A program made the position numbers and the translations under genes. DNA of 17,912 nucleotides from Candidatus Zixiibacteriota bacterium (GTDB lineage Bacteria; Zixibacteria; MSB-5A5; JAABVY01): NCBI GenBank assembly GCA_014730285.1, contig WJIM01000022.1, positions 1-17,912 on the forward strand, in the 5' to 3' direction. The notes beneath the pieces are model-generated. The model did no database searches. It was not told the origin of the DNA and saw only the letters and a program-made list of their open reading frames with translations. Shown piece after piece: positions 1 through 7,651 of the stretch. Numbering within the stretch: the first letter of the stretch is position 1; each line of letters begins with the position of its first letter.

Positions 1-134
1 AGGAACATCGCAATCTGGAGTTCGCCCTTAGCGCCCGGTCCGAGAAAACGGGCAATCATGACCTGAACGCTGAAGGCGAGCAGGTAGCCAAAAACGCGGA
101 CAATAAAAGTATGAGCGCTGTCTTTAAAAAACAA
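1..134 (-). CDS. Polysaccharide flippase (Wzx/MATE-like), N-terminal fragment
   Basis: Only about 44 codons are present; the gene continues beyond the left edge. From a TTG at 134 the frame reads LFFKDSAHTFIVRVFGYLLA and then a stretch containing MIARFLGPGAKGELQ. A short polar N-terminus followed by a membrane helix and an ARFLGP-x-x-x-G motif is typical of the start of oligosaccharide flippases, which move undecaprenyl-linked repeat units across the inner membrane. The frame is closed by the TAG of the upstream aminotransferase gene, and there is no ATG before the internal one at about 59, which falls inside the conserved motif. A TTG start (134) is therefore the best guess, although no clear Shine-Dalgarno precedes it. 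It would be the fourth gene of the polysaccharide operon, 27 bp after the aminotransferase. The family call is fairly good; the start is uncertain. Confidence 0.6.
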   Translation of the reverse strand, partial: MFFKDSAHTFIVRVFGYLLAFSVQVMIARFLGPGAKGELQIAMF

Positions 135-161
135 GGCCGATTGCTTTCGGATAGATTGCTT

Positions 162-1262
162 CTATTTGAAAAACGCCGAGATGACCTCTACTACGTAATT
201 TCTTTCATCATCGGTGAGATCGGGATATATCGGGATTGAAAGCACTTCCCGCGAAGCCCAGGGGGCGTTCTCGTAATCTCCGTCCTTGTAACCCAGATAT
301 TTATAACATTCCTGAGCATGCAGAGGCAGAGGATAATATATAGCGCATCCGATTTCATGCTTGCGAAGATGCTCCATCAGCTCATCCCGCTTTTCAGTGG
401 CAATCGTATATTGATTATAGATATGATAATTATGCTCGAGTTCCACGGGAGTTTTAACCGGAACATCCTTAAAAGCATCATTATAGAAGACCGCATTTTT
501 TCTGCGGGCTTCGGTCCATTGATCGAGATATCTCAGCTTGACCGAGAGAATGGCGGCCTGCAATGTATCCAGGCGAGAATTATACCCGATATAGGAGTGA
601 TAATATTTGGGATGAGCGCCGTGATCTCGAAGGCTTTTCATGAAGGTTTGCTTGTCCATGAAATCGGAGATAATCATTCCCGCGTCTCCGGCGGCTCCAA
701 GATTCTTTGAAGGGAAAAACGAGAAGCATCCAAAGTCACCCATGGTACCGGCTGTCTTGCCTTTATATTTTGAACCTATGGCCTGGGCGGCGTCCTCAAC
801 AACCATGATATCGTTCTCACCCGCAATCTGCAAAATCGCATCCATATCCGCACACTGCCCGAATATGTGCACCGGCATTATCACACGGGTTTTATCATTG
901 ACCGCCTTCTTTACCTCTTCGGAACGCAGATTGTAGGTATCGGAATCGATATCGACAAAAACCGGAGTTGCGCCCAGACGGGAGATTACACCGGCAGAGG
1001 CAAAAAACGAAAAGGTTGAGGTTATTACCTCATCCCCGGCCCTGACTCCGCAGGCGCGTAATGCGATAAGCAAAGCGTCCGTGCCGGAGGCCACGCCGAG
1101 GGCGTATTTGCTGCCGCAGTATTCCGCCGCCTGATCCTCGAATTCCACAACCTCGGGTCCCATTATAAATTTTGTATGCTCGAGAACCTTGTAAACGGCC
1201 TGATCTATTTCTGTTTTAATCTTCTTATACTGACGAGCCAGATCTAATAGAGGGACCTGCAT
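162..1262 (-). CDS. DegT/DnrJ/EryC1/StrS-family PLP sugar aminotransferase
   Basis: This is a 366-aa PLP enzyme that aminates a keto group on a nucleotide-linked sugar, supplying amino sugars for surface polysaccharide. Visible family marks are the N-terminus PLLDLARQY, IMGPEVVEFE near 33-42, GVASGTDALLIAL (56-68), VVEDAAQAIG with the cofactor-binding Asp157, and SFFPSKNLGAAGDAG carrying the Schiff-base Lys186. The C-terminal HNYHIYNQYTI segment is also typical. Length is normal for the family. The overall pattern is closest to WbpE/WlbC or FdtB-like enzymes, but the exact sugar cannot be read from sequence. AAGGAGG lies immediately upstream of the ATG, only about 3 nt away, which is tight. 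It follows the Wzz-like gene by 32 bp and precedes the flippase, so it belongs to the polysaccharide operon. Confidence 0.93.
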   Translation of the reverse strand: MQVPLLDLARQYKKIKTEIDQAVYKVLEHTKFIMGPEVVEFEDQAAEYCGSKYALGVASGTDALLIALRACGVRAGDEVITSTFSFFASAGVISRLGATPVFVDIDSDTYNLRSEEVKKAVNDKTRVIMPVHIFGQCADMDAILQIAGENDIMVVEDAAQAIGSKYKGKTAGTMGDFGCFSFFPSKNLGAAGDAGMIISDFMDKQTFMKSLRDHGAHPKYYHSYIGYNSRLDTLQAAILSVKLRYLDQWTEARRKNAVFYNDAFKDVPVKTPVELEHNYHIYNQYTIATEKRDELMEHLRKHEIGCAIYYPLPLHAQECYKYLGYKDGDYENAPWASREVLSIPIYPDLTDDERNYVVEVISAFFK

Positions 1263-1294
1263 AATCCTCCTTGAGACTGTTTCGATATTTGTTC

Positions 1295-2515
1295 TTACGA
1301 TTTGCGCTTTTTAAAGCCGAACAAATCCTTCTTGAGTGTATTCAATATAACCGAGATGTCATTATAGCTTTCGGGATTGGATATTTTAAAGTCGCGCCAC
1401 CTGTCGTAAGCCACAGCATAAACCATGGAAAACACGAAACTCAATATCATAGCGGTTATGACGATATAAGCCCGCTTTGGCTTGAATTTAAAACGTGGAG
1501 GAACAGCCCAGTCCAAAATCGAGATTGTTGGTGTATCCTTGGCCTCCATGATTTTGGCCTGTTCAAGCTGAGTGGTTAAGACCTCATGCAGGGATTCCTC
1601 GCGCTTGAGGTCTCGCAAAAGCTGCATATATCTCAGAGATATTTCCGGAAGTTCCGAAAACGGTATGGCCAGAAAAGCGGCAGTGGTATCTTTGGAAACT
1701 GCGCTGCCCTCCTGGAGCTCTCTGAGCCTTTTTTCGATTTCGGAGATTTTATAGCGCAGATTGATAACATCGGGATGATCCGGAGAATGCGATTTCTCCA
1801 TCACCTGGAGATTGATTTTGTCCAGTGTCAGCTGGCTGTAAAGCTCGGCGGCGGCTTTAATGGAAGCAGCGGTCTGCTCATCGATCGAGATTGCCTTGTG
1901 AGTGCGCTGGAATTCCTGCAGGGCTTGCTCGGCCTTGTGCAGATTTTCCGCATTTTTCTCCAGCTCTTCCTTGATAAATCTTTTCAGCTCAGAGGCCTTT
2001 TGCACTTTGGTCATGCGGTTTATATTATCCAGAGCCCGGGCGATGGCATTAGCCACGCGTGCCGATAATTCACGGTCTTGATCGACATAGGCTATATCGA
2101 TTATGCCGTCGGCGCGGACATGCACATCCATCTGTTTCTGAACATTGTCCACAGCCTGGCGTTTTTTCTCGAAATCGTAAACTTCCATAAGATCCAGAGA
2201 ATCAACCACCCTTTCCGCTACAGTGCGGCTTTCGGCGATCGATGCCAGAAGATCCGAAGGTGAGGCCATGACCGGCAAAGCAAAACCGGAGCCGCTCAAA
2301 CCAAGGCTCTGCAGTCCCATTGAAACCGCTATTTCGCTTAAAGATTCGGTTTTCTCGGGTGGCAGGACTACCACGGTGGCCCTGTACCATTTGGGCAGTA
2401 ACAGGCTGATTATAACGGCTGCGACTGTTATAATGAATACATTCAATATAATTAGCCGGCGATGCTCCACCAGCGAGCGCAAAACGATGAGTAAACTGTT
2501 TTTCTTGTCTGCCAT
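1295..2515 (-). CDS. Wzz-like polysaccharide chain-length determinant (PCP family)
   Basis: A 406-aa inner-membrane protein of the polysaccharide co-polymerase family, which sets chain length in Wzy-dependent polysaccharide assembly and links polymerisation to export. It has a cytoplasmic N-terminus, a membrane helix near 21-40, a long mostly helical periplasmic region with strong coiled-coil character (about 150-270), and a second membrane helix near 349-370. The helix is preceded by the proline/basic motif VPPRFKFKPKR (338-348), the usual PCP signature. The C-terminus is short and basic with no Walker motifs or tyrosine-rich tail, so there is no fused BY-kinase as in Wzc. It starts 5 bp after the SLBB-protein stop with almost no Shine-Dalgarno of its own, which suggests translational coupling. 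The partner exporter is the gene just upstream. Confidence 0.9.
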   Translation of the reverse strand: MADKKNSLLIVLRSLVEHRRLIILNVFIITVAAVIISLLLPKWYRATVVVLPPEKTESLSEIAVSMGLQSLGLSGSGFALPVMASPSDLLASIAESRTVAERVVDSLDLMEVYDFEKKRQAVDNVQKQMDVHVRADGIIDIAYVDQDRELSARVANAIARALDNINRMTKVQKASELKRFIKEELEKNAENLHKAEQALQEFQRTHKAISIDEQTAASIKAAAELYSQLTLDKINLQVMEKSHSPDHPDVINLRYKISEIEKRLRELQEGSAVSKDTTAAFLAIPFSELPEISLRYMQLLRDLKREESLHEVLTTQLEQAKIMEAKDTPTISILDWAVPPRFKFKPKRAYIVITAMILSFVFSMVYAVAYDRWRDFKISNPESYNDISVILNTLKKDLFGFKKRKS

Positions 2516-2520
2516 AAAAT

Positions 2521-4131
2521 TTATTCTATAATTTGATCAATGACTACATAAATAGTGGCAAGGTTGGCCAGGAAGATACCTACGTCCTTTGTTACCTCCC
2601 ACCAGTCGGTATCTTTTTTCTCCGGCACGAGAATCTCGTCTCCCACTTCGATATTGGTTTTTGAAGAGGGCTTAACGATTGAACCGGTGGCGCCTTTAAT
2701 CAACCTGATTTTGCCCTTATCTGCGCTCTTGGTAAAGCCCCCGGCTTTACTGACATAATAATTAACTTCCGCCCCCGCCCTGAAGGTCAAAAGTCCCGGC
2801 TTGAGAACACGCCCCATAATACGGACCGTAAGTGATTTCCTCGGTACCATTATCCTGTCGCCGTCTTTCAGCGCAACGTCAAGAGATGTGTCCGGATGGG
2901 CAAAGAGTTCCTCGAAATCGATTGACACGCGTCCCTGATCGGGATCGCTTTTCAATAAAAGATATTCGCGTTCGATATCCGACAGCTTATCTACGGAAAG
3001 TTTTATCTGTCGGTCCAGTTCGGTGTCCCGGATAGCCTCGAATCCGGAACGGTACATCCTGGCTTCCGCCAATGAGGCATCCTCGGTGAATCCCCCCGCC
3101 CAATCTATGACCTCAGTTAATGTTGTCGTATCCTCCTTGATAGGATAGACTCCCGGATATCGAACCTCCCCCTCGATTTTAACCTGTGCTTTACGATGAT
3201 AATCCGGAATTGAGCGGATGAAGACACGGTCGTCCGGCATTAGTTCGATGTTCAGCGAGCTGGAGGGATCATCGAGAATCTCCTTCAGATGGAGATTCAT
3301 GGTAATGCTGCTGTCGCTTTCATCGTCGAATCTGACCAGACTGGCTGAGTTCAGATTGGCATCAAGAGTAGTACCGCCTGCCAGCATAATCAGATCATAG
3401 GTCGTCTCTCCGCGCACGAATTCATAATCTCCGGGTAGTCTTACCGCTCCGTAAATTTCGACCAGTCCGATATTTCTTCTGCGGGGCGGGACGAAAACTT
3501 TGTCTCCCTCCAGCAGATAAGGGTTGGCATCTTCATCTCCCGCACGCGCAAAGCTCAATAAATCAGCCTCCCCGACCTCGCCGTTCCGAATAACACGGAT
3601 ATTGCGCTCAGAGCCTAAATCAGTAAGGCCGCCCGCTAACTGAATCGCTTCGGTTATTCGGTCCATCGATGTGACCGTATAAACGCCGGGAAAATTCACC
3701 TCGCCGTCGACCGAGACCTTAAGCTTTCTCAATTTTGAGAGAGTTACCGAAATCTCAACATTGCGATAACGCCTGCCTAATGCATTTAGAATCTTTTCCT
3801 TGGCCTCTTTCAAGGTGATTTGCCCCAGATAAATCTCACCGAATTCGGGAATCAACGCCGAACCCTCAGGGGTAATCAGGATGCGGTTTTCACGGGTATA
3901 ACCGCCATAGAAAAATATTGTCAGCTCATCCCCCGGCCCGACGACATACTTCTGTGGGTCGATAATCCTGTCCTGCGCATCCACATCACGTGATCTGGCA
4001 TACTGCTCAGCGCGTTCACGAATGCGGGCCTCTTTCTCGGCCTCAAGCTGAGCCTCATCCATTTGCGCTGCTGCTGATAGCACGAGAAGCAAAACGATTA
4101 TTGCGGTTTTCAGGGAGATACTACATTTCAT
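2521..4131 (-). CDS. Wza-like polysaccharide export protein with four SLBB domains
   Basis: A 536-aa secreted protein expected to form the outer-membrane/periplasmic channel for capsule or exopolysaccharide export. Residues 1-22 form a signal peptide ending near SAAA. There is no lipobox cysteine, unlike E. coli Wza, so signal peptidase I processing is likely. A charged coiled-coil-like segment (23-55) leads to the Poly_export domain, marked by YVVGPGDELTIFFYGG (62-77). Four SLBB modules follow, each starting with a G-x-V-x-x-PG strand: near 137, 223, 316 and 435. The C-terminus (about 516-533) is a single hydrophobic helix, reminiscent of the helix by which Wza crosses the outer membrane. 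This is the first gene of the polysaccharide operon, directly behind a strong promoter; Wzz follows after 5 bp. The start ATG has only a weak Shine-Dalgarno. Confidence 0.92.
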   Translation of the reverse strand: MKCSISLKTAIIVLLLVLSAAAQMDEAQLEAEKEARIRERAEQYARSRDVDAQDRIIDPQKYVVGPGDELTIFFYGGYTRENRILITPEGSALIPEFGEIYLGQITLKEAKEKILNALGRRYRNVEISVTLSKLRKLKVSVDGEVNFPGVYTVTSMDRITEAIQLAGGLTDLGSERNIRVIRNGEVGEADLLSFARAGDEDANPYLLEGDKVFVPPRRRNIGLVEIYGAVRLPGDYEFVRGETTYDLIMLAGGTTLDANLNSASLVRFDDESDSSITMNLHLKEILDDPSSSLNIELMPDDRVFIRSIPDYHRKAQVKIEGEVRYPGVYPIKEDTTTLTEVIDWAGGFTEDASLAEARMYRSGFEAIRDTELDRQIKLSVDKLSDIEREYLLLKSDPDQGRVSIDFEELFAHPDTSLDVALKDGDRIMVPRKSLTVRIMGRVLKPGLLTFRAGAEVNYYVSKAGGFTKSADKGKIRLIKGATGSIVKPSSKTNIEVGDEILVPEKKDTDWWEVTKDVGIFLANLATIYVVIDQIIE

Positions 4132-4163
4132 GTCACGGCACTTTTTTCAACTATTAATCAGCA

Positions 4164-4192
4164 ATGATAAACTTCCGGCTGTTTTTTGTCAA
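4164..4192 (-). promoter_or_regulatory. Sigma70-type promoter for the polysaccharide operon
   Basis: On the minus strand TTGACA (4192-4187) is followed by exactly 17 bp and TATCAT (4169-4164). The start of transcription would fall near 4157, giving a leader of about 26 nt before the SLBB-protein ATG at 4131. The -35 is a perfect match and the -10 matches five of six positions. Confidence 0.8.
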
Positions 4193-4248
4193 GTTAATTA
4201 AAGTCAACAGATTGCGAATATAGCACCAGCAATTAATGATATAATTTC

Positions 4249-4332
4249 GATTCGGAAAAGTTCCGTTATATGTGTAAACTTACTTGCTGAGATTGTCTTT
4301 GGATTCAATAACGGACGATTGATATCCGAATC
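4249..4332. repeat. Nested inverted repeats in the gap between two envelope operons
   Basis: The 205-bp gap between the fusion gene (ends 4337) and the SLBB gene (starts 4131) contains two perfect 8-bp inverted repeats, one inside the other. The outer pair is GATTCGGA (4249-4256) with TCCGAATC (4325-4332). The inner pair is TCCGTTAT (4262-4269) with ATAACGGA (4308-4315). Transcribed, they could fold into a two-part stem with an asymmetric internal loop (5 and 9 nt) and a 38-nt terminal loop. No U-run follows, so this is not a standard terminator. It could be a 3' UTR structure of the fusion gene or an operator upstream of the polysaccharide promoter. Confidence 0.5.
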
Positions 4333-4336
4333 AGCG

Positions 4337-6841
4337 CTATTTTTGCATGGAGTCGATCTTATCCCTGAATTCCTCGATGTATTTCTGCGCCAGAGCCTTG
4401 TCTCTGGACTCAGCATGTATATGGAAAAGATCCTTTTCCCGGTCCGGGGCGATCAGAACCCAGCCAATATCCCTCAGAATCCTGATCCCATCGACAAGCT
4501 GGCGGTCCTCATTGGCAGTCTGGCTGATCAGATTGCGCATCACCTGACCTTTTTTACGCCAGTTGCAGGGAACGTCATCGCTGATGTAAACCAGGTCGGA
4601 AAACTTCTCGCAAATATACCCGAATTTCTGATTTGTGGTGGCCAGAAGCTCCAGTATCTTTGCGGCCGCAAACATAGCATCGGCGCCCAACTGGAAGCCG
4701 GGGAAGATAAACCCGCCTCTTGTTCCGCCAACGAAATCGACATTCATTTGAGCTTTGGCGCTCATCATCGCCTGATGATCGTTGCGCACGCGCAGAACCT
4801 CCACGCCATATTCTTCTGCAAGTTCCTCAACACCCATTGAGGCCAAAACCGGAACCGCGATTTTTTTGGCCTGTGTTGTGGACAAAAACAGATCCGTCAC
4901 CAGCAATAATAGAAGCTGGTCGGAAATCTCCACCCCATCCTCGTCAACAATCCTGATTTTTTCAGCATTGTTGTCCAGCATAATTCCCAGATTTGCCCCC
5001 AGAGATTTGACAATCACGGAGAGTGTCTTCATGGCAAAGTTCTTCTCCTCGCGGGAGATAGAGACCTTGGAGGGGTCGATATAGGCGTTAAGAGAGATAA
5101 CCTCACATCCCAACTCACCGAATATAGCCGGGAAAATATCCACCGCGCCGCCATGAGCATAATCAACGACTATTTTAAAATTGGCTTTGCGGATAGCATC
5201 GACATCGATATACTTCAGGAATTCTTCTCTATATGATTCAAGTATACGCACCGGATATTCGATATTGCCGACTTCATCTATTTTCGCACGCCTGAAGTCC
5301 TCGCGCACGAAGAGCCGTTCCAGAGATTTTGCCTTTGAAGTTGCGATATCCTGGCCGTCATCGGAGAAGAAAATTATATCCTGGAAATCTTTGCGATAGG
5401 GTGTGTTGCGTATATGCAATCCGCCGGCGTCCCTTCCCGTGCAAAGTTCGAAACGGACAATTGGAATCGGAAGTGTCTGCAAATCCTTAACATTGATTCC
5501 AGCCGATATCAACCCCGCCCCGAAAGCGCGCTGTATCATCCTGGATGAAAGCGACACATCACGTGAATACGCGACAGTTTTTCCGGCTCCCAGCATGGCG
5601 CCGTAAGCTGCCCCCAGCTTGGCGGCAAACTCCGGAGTTATCTCCAAATTGCCAAGGCCGGTGACTTTGGCGTCGGTAAAAAGCTCGCGATTCCATTTCT
5701 CCCCCCAGACCAGACTCGTAGAAAGAACCGCTCCATTTTCAACTTCTTTCTTGGGCCAAATCTTTACATTGGGATAAATGGAGACATCATCCCCAAGAGT
5801 CGCACCCTCGGAAACAATAGCATTCTCATTTATTTTCGCACGTGCGCCCACACGGGTTTCATTCATCAAAAGTGCTTGCGTGACTTCGGCCTGCTCACTT
5901 ACGACCGAATCATGCCATATAATAGAATTGGAAATTATGGATTTTGCTCCGATGATACAGTTGCCGCCGATAATCGAATTCGAGATTTTGCAGTCCGGTT
6001 CGATACTGACCTTATCTCCGAGAATGACAACGCCCTCATATTTCACCGACTCATCAATATTCTGGTTCTTTCCAATCCATAAAATCGAACCTTCATGTTT
6101 GAGCATATTGTAGCCGAGATCAATTATAACCTCGCCCTTGAGGATATCCTGATGAGCCGTAGTATACTCGCCCACATTTCCGATATCGCGCCAGTAACCC
6201 TGAATATTGCAGCCGTACAAAGCCTGATTTTCATCCAGCATCCTGGGGAATAAGTCCTTGGAGAAATCATAGAATTCCTTATTCGGGATCTGTGTGGTTA
6301 CCTGCGGTTCGAGCACATAAATACCGGTGTTTATCTGATCCGAGAAGACTTCGCCCCAGGTTGGCTTTTCCATAAAGCGGGTAATTCTGCCGTCGGCATC
6401 GGTGATGACCACGCCGTAGGAAAGAGGATTCTGCATCTGGGTCAGCACCATTGTGGCATCGGCCTTGCGGTCCTCGTGAAATGATATTACCGATGAAAGA
6501 TCGAAGTCAGTGAGCACATCACCGGAAATGATAAGTATCCTTTCACCCTCGAAGAAGTCCTCATAGGCATTGCGCACCGATCCGGCAGTCCCGAAATCAT
6601 CCTCCGCCAGCTTATAATGCATTTTTACTCCGAAATCGGAACCGTCTCCAAAATAATCGGTAATCGCCTCCGGCTGGAAATAGAGAAGCGACAGAATTTC
6701 ATCGAATCCGTATTTTTTCAGCAGGTTTACGACATGCTCCATCATCGGTTTGTTAGCCATCGGAACCATTGGCTTGGGCACGCCCAGTGTCAAGGGACGA
6801 AGGCGTGTTCCGAAGCCCCCTGCCATAATTATCGCTTTCAT
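4337..6841 (-). CDS. ManC-like nucleotidyltransferase fused to a degenerate phosphomannomutase-like region
   Basis: An 834-aa fusion. Residues 1-240 are a nucleotidyltransferase with AGGFGTRLRPLT (7-18), KPM at 23-25, SGDVLTDFD (106-114), MEKPTWGEV (157-165) and GYWRDIGN (215-222), as in GDP-mannose or GDP-mannose-like pyrophosphorylases. Residues 250-360 are left-handed beta-helix hexapeptide repeats. Residues 385-834 align with the four domains of alpha-D-phosphohexomutases, starting GLGNLEITPEFAAKLGAAYG. The mutase motifs are altered: HIRNTPYRKDF stands where the phosphoserine loop should be, LDNNAEKIRI replaces the DGDADR metal loop, GGTRGGF replaces GGExSGH, and APDREKDLFHIHAE replaces the phosphate-binding loop. 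Similar long fusions occur in cyanobacteria and actinobacteria. The transferase half probably makes an NDP-sugar (GDP-mannose is the usual guess); the mutase half is probably not catalytic in the usual way. It lies 25 bp behind the HAD gene, with GAGGG ahead of the ATG. Confidence 0.88.
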   Translation of the reverse strand: MKAIIMAGGFGTRLRPLTLGVPKPMVPMANKPMMEHVVNLLKKYGFDEILSLLYFQPEAITDYFGDGSDFGVKMHYKLAEDDFGTAGSVRNAYEDFFEGERILIISGDVLTDFDLSSVISFHEDRKADATMVLTQMQNPLSYGVVITDADGRITRFMEKPTWGEVFSDQINTGIYVLEPQVTTQIPNKEFYDFSKDLFPRMLDENQALYGCNIQGYWRDIGNVGEYTTAHQDILKGEVIIDLGYNMLKHEGSILWIGKNQNIDESVKYEGVVILGDKVSIEPDCKISNSIIGGNCIIGAKSIISNSIIWHDSVVSEQAEVTQALLMNETRVGARAKINENAIVSEGATLGDDVSIYPNVKIWPKKEVENGAVLSTSLVWGEKWNRELFTDAKVTGLGNLEITPEFAAKLGAAYGAMLGAGKTVAYSRDVSLSSRMIQRAFGAGLISAGINVKDLQTLPIPIVRFELCTGRDAGGLHIRNTPYRKDFQDIIFFSDDGQDIATSKAKSLERLFVREDFRRAKIDEVGNIEYPVRILESYREEFLKYIDVDAIRKANFKIVVDYAHGGAVDIFPAIFGELGCEVISLNAYIDPSKVSISREEKNFAMKTLSVIVKSLGANLGIMLDNNAEKIRIVDEDGVEISDQLLLLLVTDLFLSTTQAKKIAVPVLASMGVEELAEEYGVEVLRVRNDHQAMMSAKAQMNVDFVGGTRGGFIFPGFQLGADAMFAAAKILELLATTNQKFGYICEKFSDLVYISDDVPCNWRKKGQVMRNLISQTANEDRQLVDGIRILRDIGWVLIAPDREKDLFHIHAESRDKALAQKYIEEFRDKIDSMQK

Positions 6842-6866
6842 AATCTTACCCTCTCAGCGCTGCTCC

Positions 6867-7523
6867 TTACATGCGGGCAGAATTTAATATCCCTATTAGC
6901 TTATCTTTGACCTCAAATAGATTTTCGTATTCAATATACTCCCGGCTTTCCTCGCTGAGGAAACGGGCCAGGTCGTCCTTGGCAAAAATCAAATCGGCCT
7001 CACGCGCGCCGCACAGATCGGAGAGGCCGTCGCCAATATAAATGGCCTCATCTTCTTCACGCTTTAGCTGCCTGATCCTTGCTCCCTTGCAGTTACCGCA
7101 GGCGGCGCACTCCTCGGTCCAGTAAGGCAGTTCGATCTTTAAATTGCCGTTGTCGAAGAGAGCCTTGTTGGAATATATATCTATATCACCAATACCGTAT
7201 TTGCCCAGGATATGGCTGATATAGAAATCCAGACCGTCACTTAAAACATACAGTGGAATCTCCGCCTCGGAGCAGAGCCTGACCAATTCCGGAAAGCCGT
7301 GATCGATTTCGAATTTATCGACATATTCGATAAATTCCGCCCTGCTGCCGCGGCAGAGCCTGGCTTCCTCTGTCAGGCATTCATGCGTTGTAATCTCGCG
7401 ATTCAGCCATCTCTTTACCAGCGGCTCGTTTTTGCCGCCGGAGAAATATGTATAAAATCGGTTGCCCACATCATCGGTGGTAATCGTGTAGTCAAAGTCA
7501 ATAAAAAGCGAATAATTCTTCAT
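6867..7523 (-). CDS. HAD-family (subclass IB, MtnX/SerB-like) phosphatase
   Basis: A 218-aa soluble HAD phosphatase. Motif I is FIDFDYTIT, with nucleophile Asp9 and acid/base Asp11. Motif II is the Ser in VLSDG (Ser95), motif III is Lys146 and motif IV is IGDGLSD (Asp165, Asp169). The helical cap between residues 17 and 85 fits subclass IB, which includes MtnX and phosphoserine phosphatase. Just before Lys146 is a cluster of three cysteines in CAACGNC (139-145), also seen in MtnX-like proteins. No methionine-salvage gene is nearby, so the MtnX reaction is not supported by context; a phosphosugar or phospholipid head-group substrate is equally possible. The next gene, the ManC-like fusion, follows after 25 bp, so the two are probably co-transcribed. 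The 128-bp upstream gap separates it from ctpA. Confidence 0.85.
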   Translation of the reverse strand: MKNYSLFIDFDYTITTDDVGNRFYTYFSGGKNEPLVKRWLNREITTHECLTEEARLCRGSRAEFIEYVDKFEIDHGFPELVRLCSEAEIPLYVLSDGLDFYISHILGKYGIGDIDIYSNKALFDNGNLKIELPYWTEECAACGNCKGARIRQLKREEDEAIYIGDGLSDLCGAREADLIFAKDDLARFLSEESREYIEYENLFEVKDKLIGILNSARM

Positions 7524-7651
7524 AAAAATATGATTCCCTCAAAACTCTCTGCTAATATAATCAGTTGAAATGTAACAAAAAAGTTTAAACTACATTAAAT
7601 CTGCGTAATTGGCAATCGGGGCAGATATGTTTACCTGTTAAAGCGGTATAA
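7524..7651 (-). other. Intergenic region between ctpA and the HAD gene
   Basis: 128 AT-rich bp with no gene. A TATATT at 7559-7554 on the minus strand could serve as a -10 for the HAD/ManC-like pair, but the matching -35 position is only a T-run, so the promoter is weakly supported. I see no U-tailed hairpin that would end the tmk-ctpA transcript, so read-through is possible. GAGGG near 7535 may act as a somewhat distant Shine-Dalgarno for the HAD gene. Confidence 0.35.

Noticed and set aside
6867..7523. Calling the HAD protein mtnX
   Set aside because: Motifs alone do not set the substrate and no methionine-salvage genes are nearby.
7540..7590. A promoter for the HAD gene, and the GTTTAAAC palindrome near 7573
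   Set aside because: The -10 is acceptable but no -35 is present at proper spacing; the palindrome is short and in AT-rich DNA.
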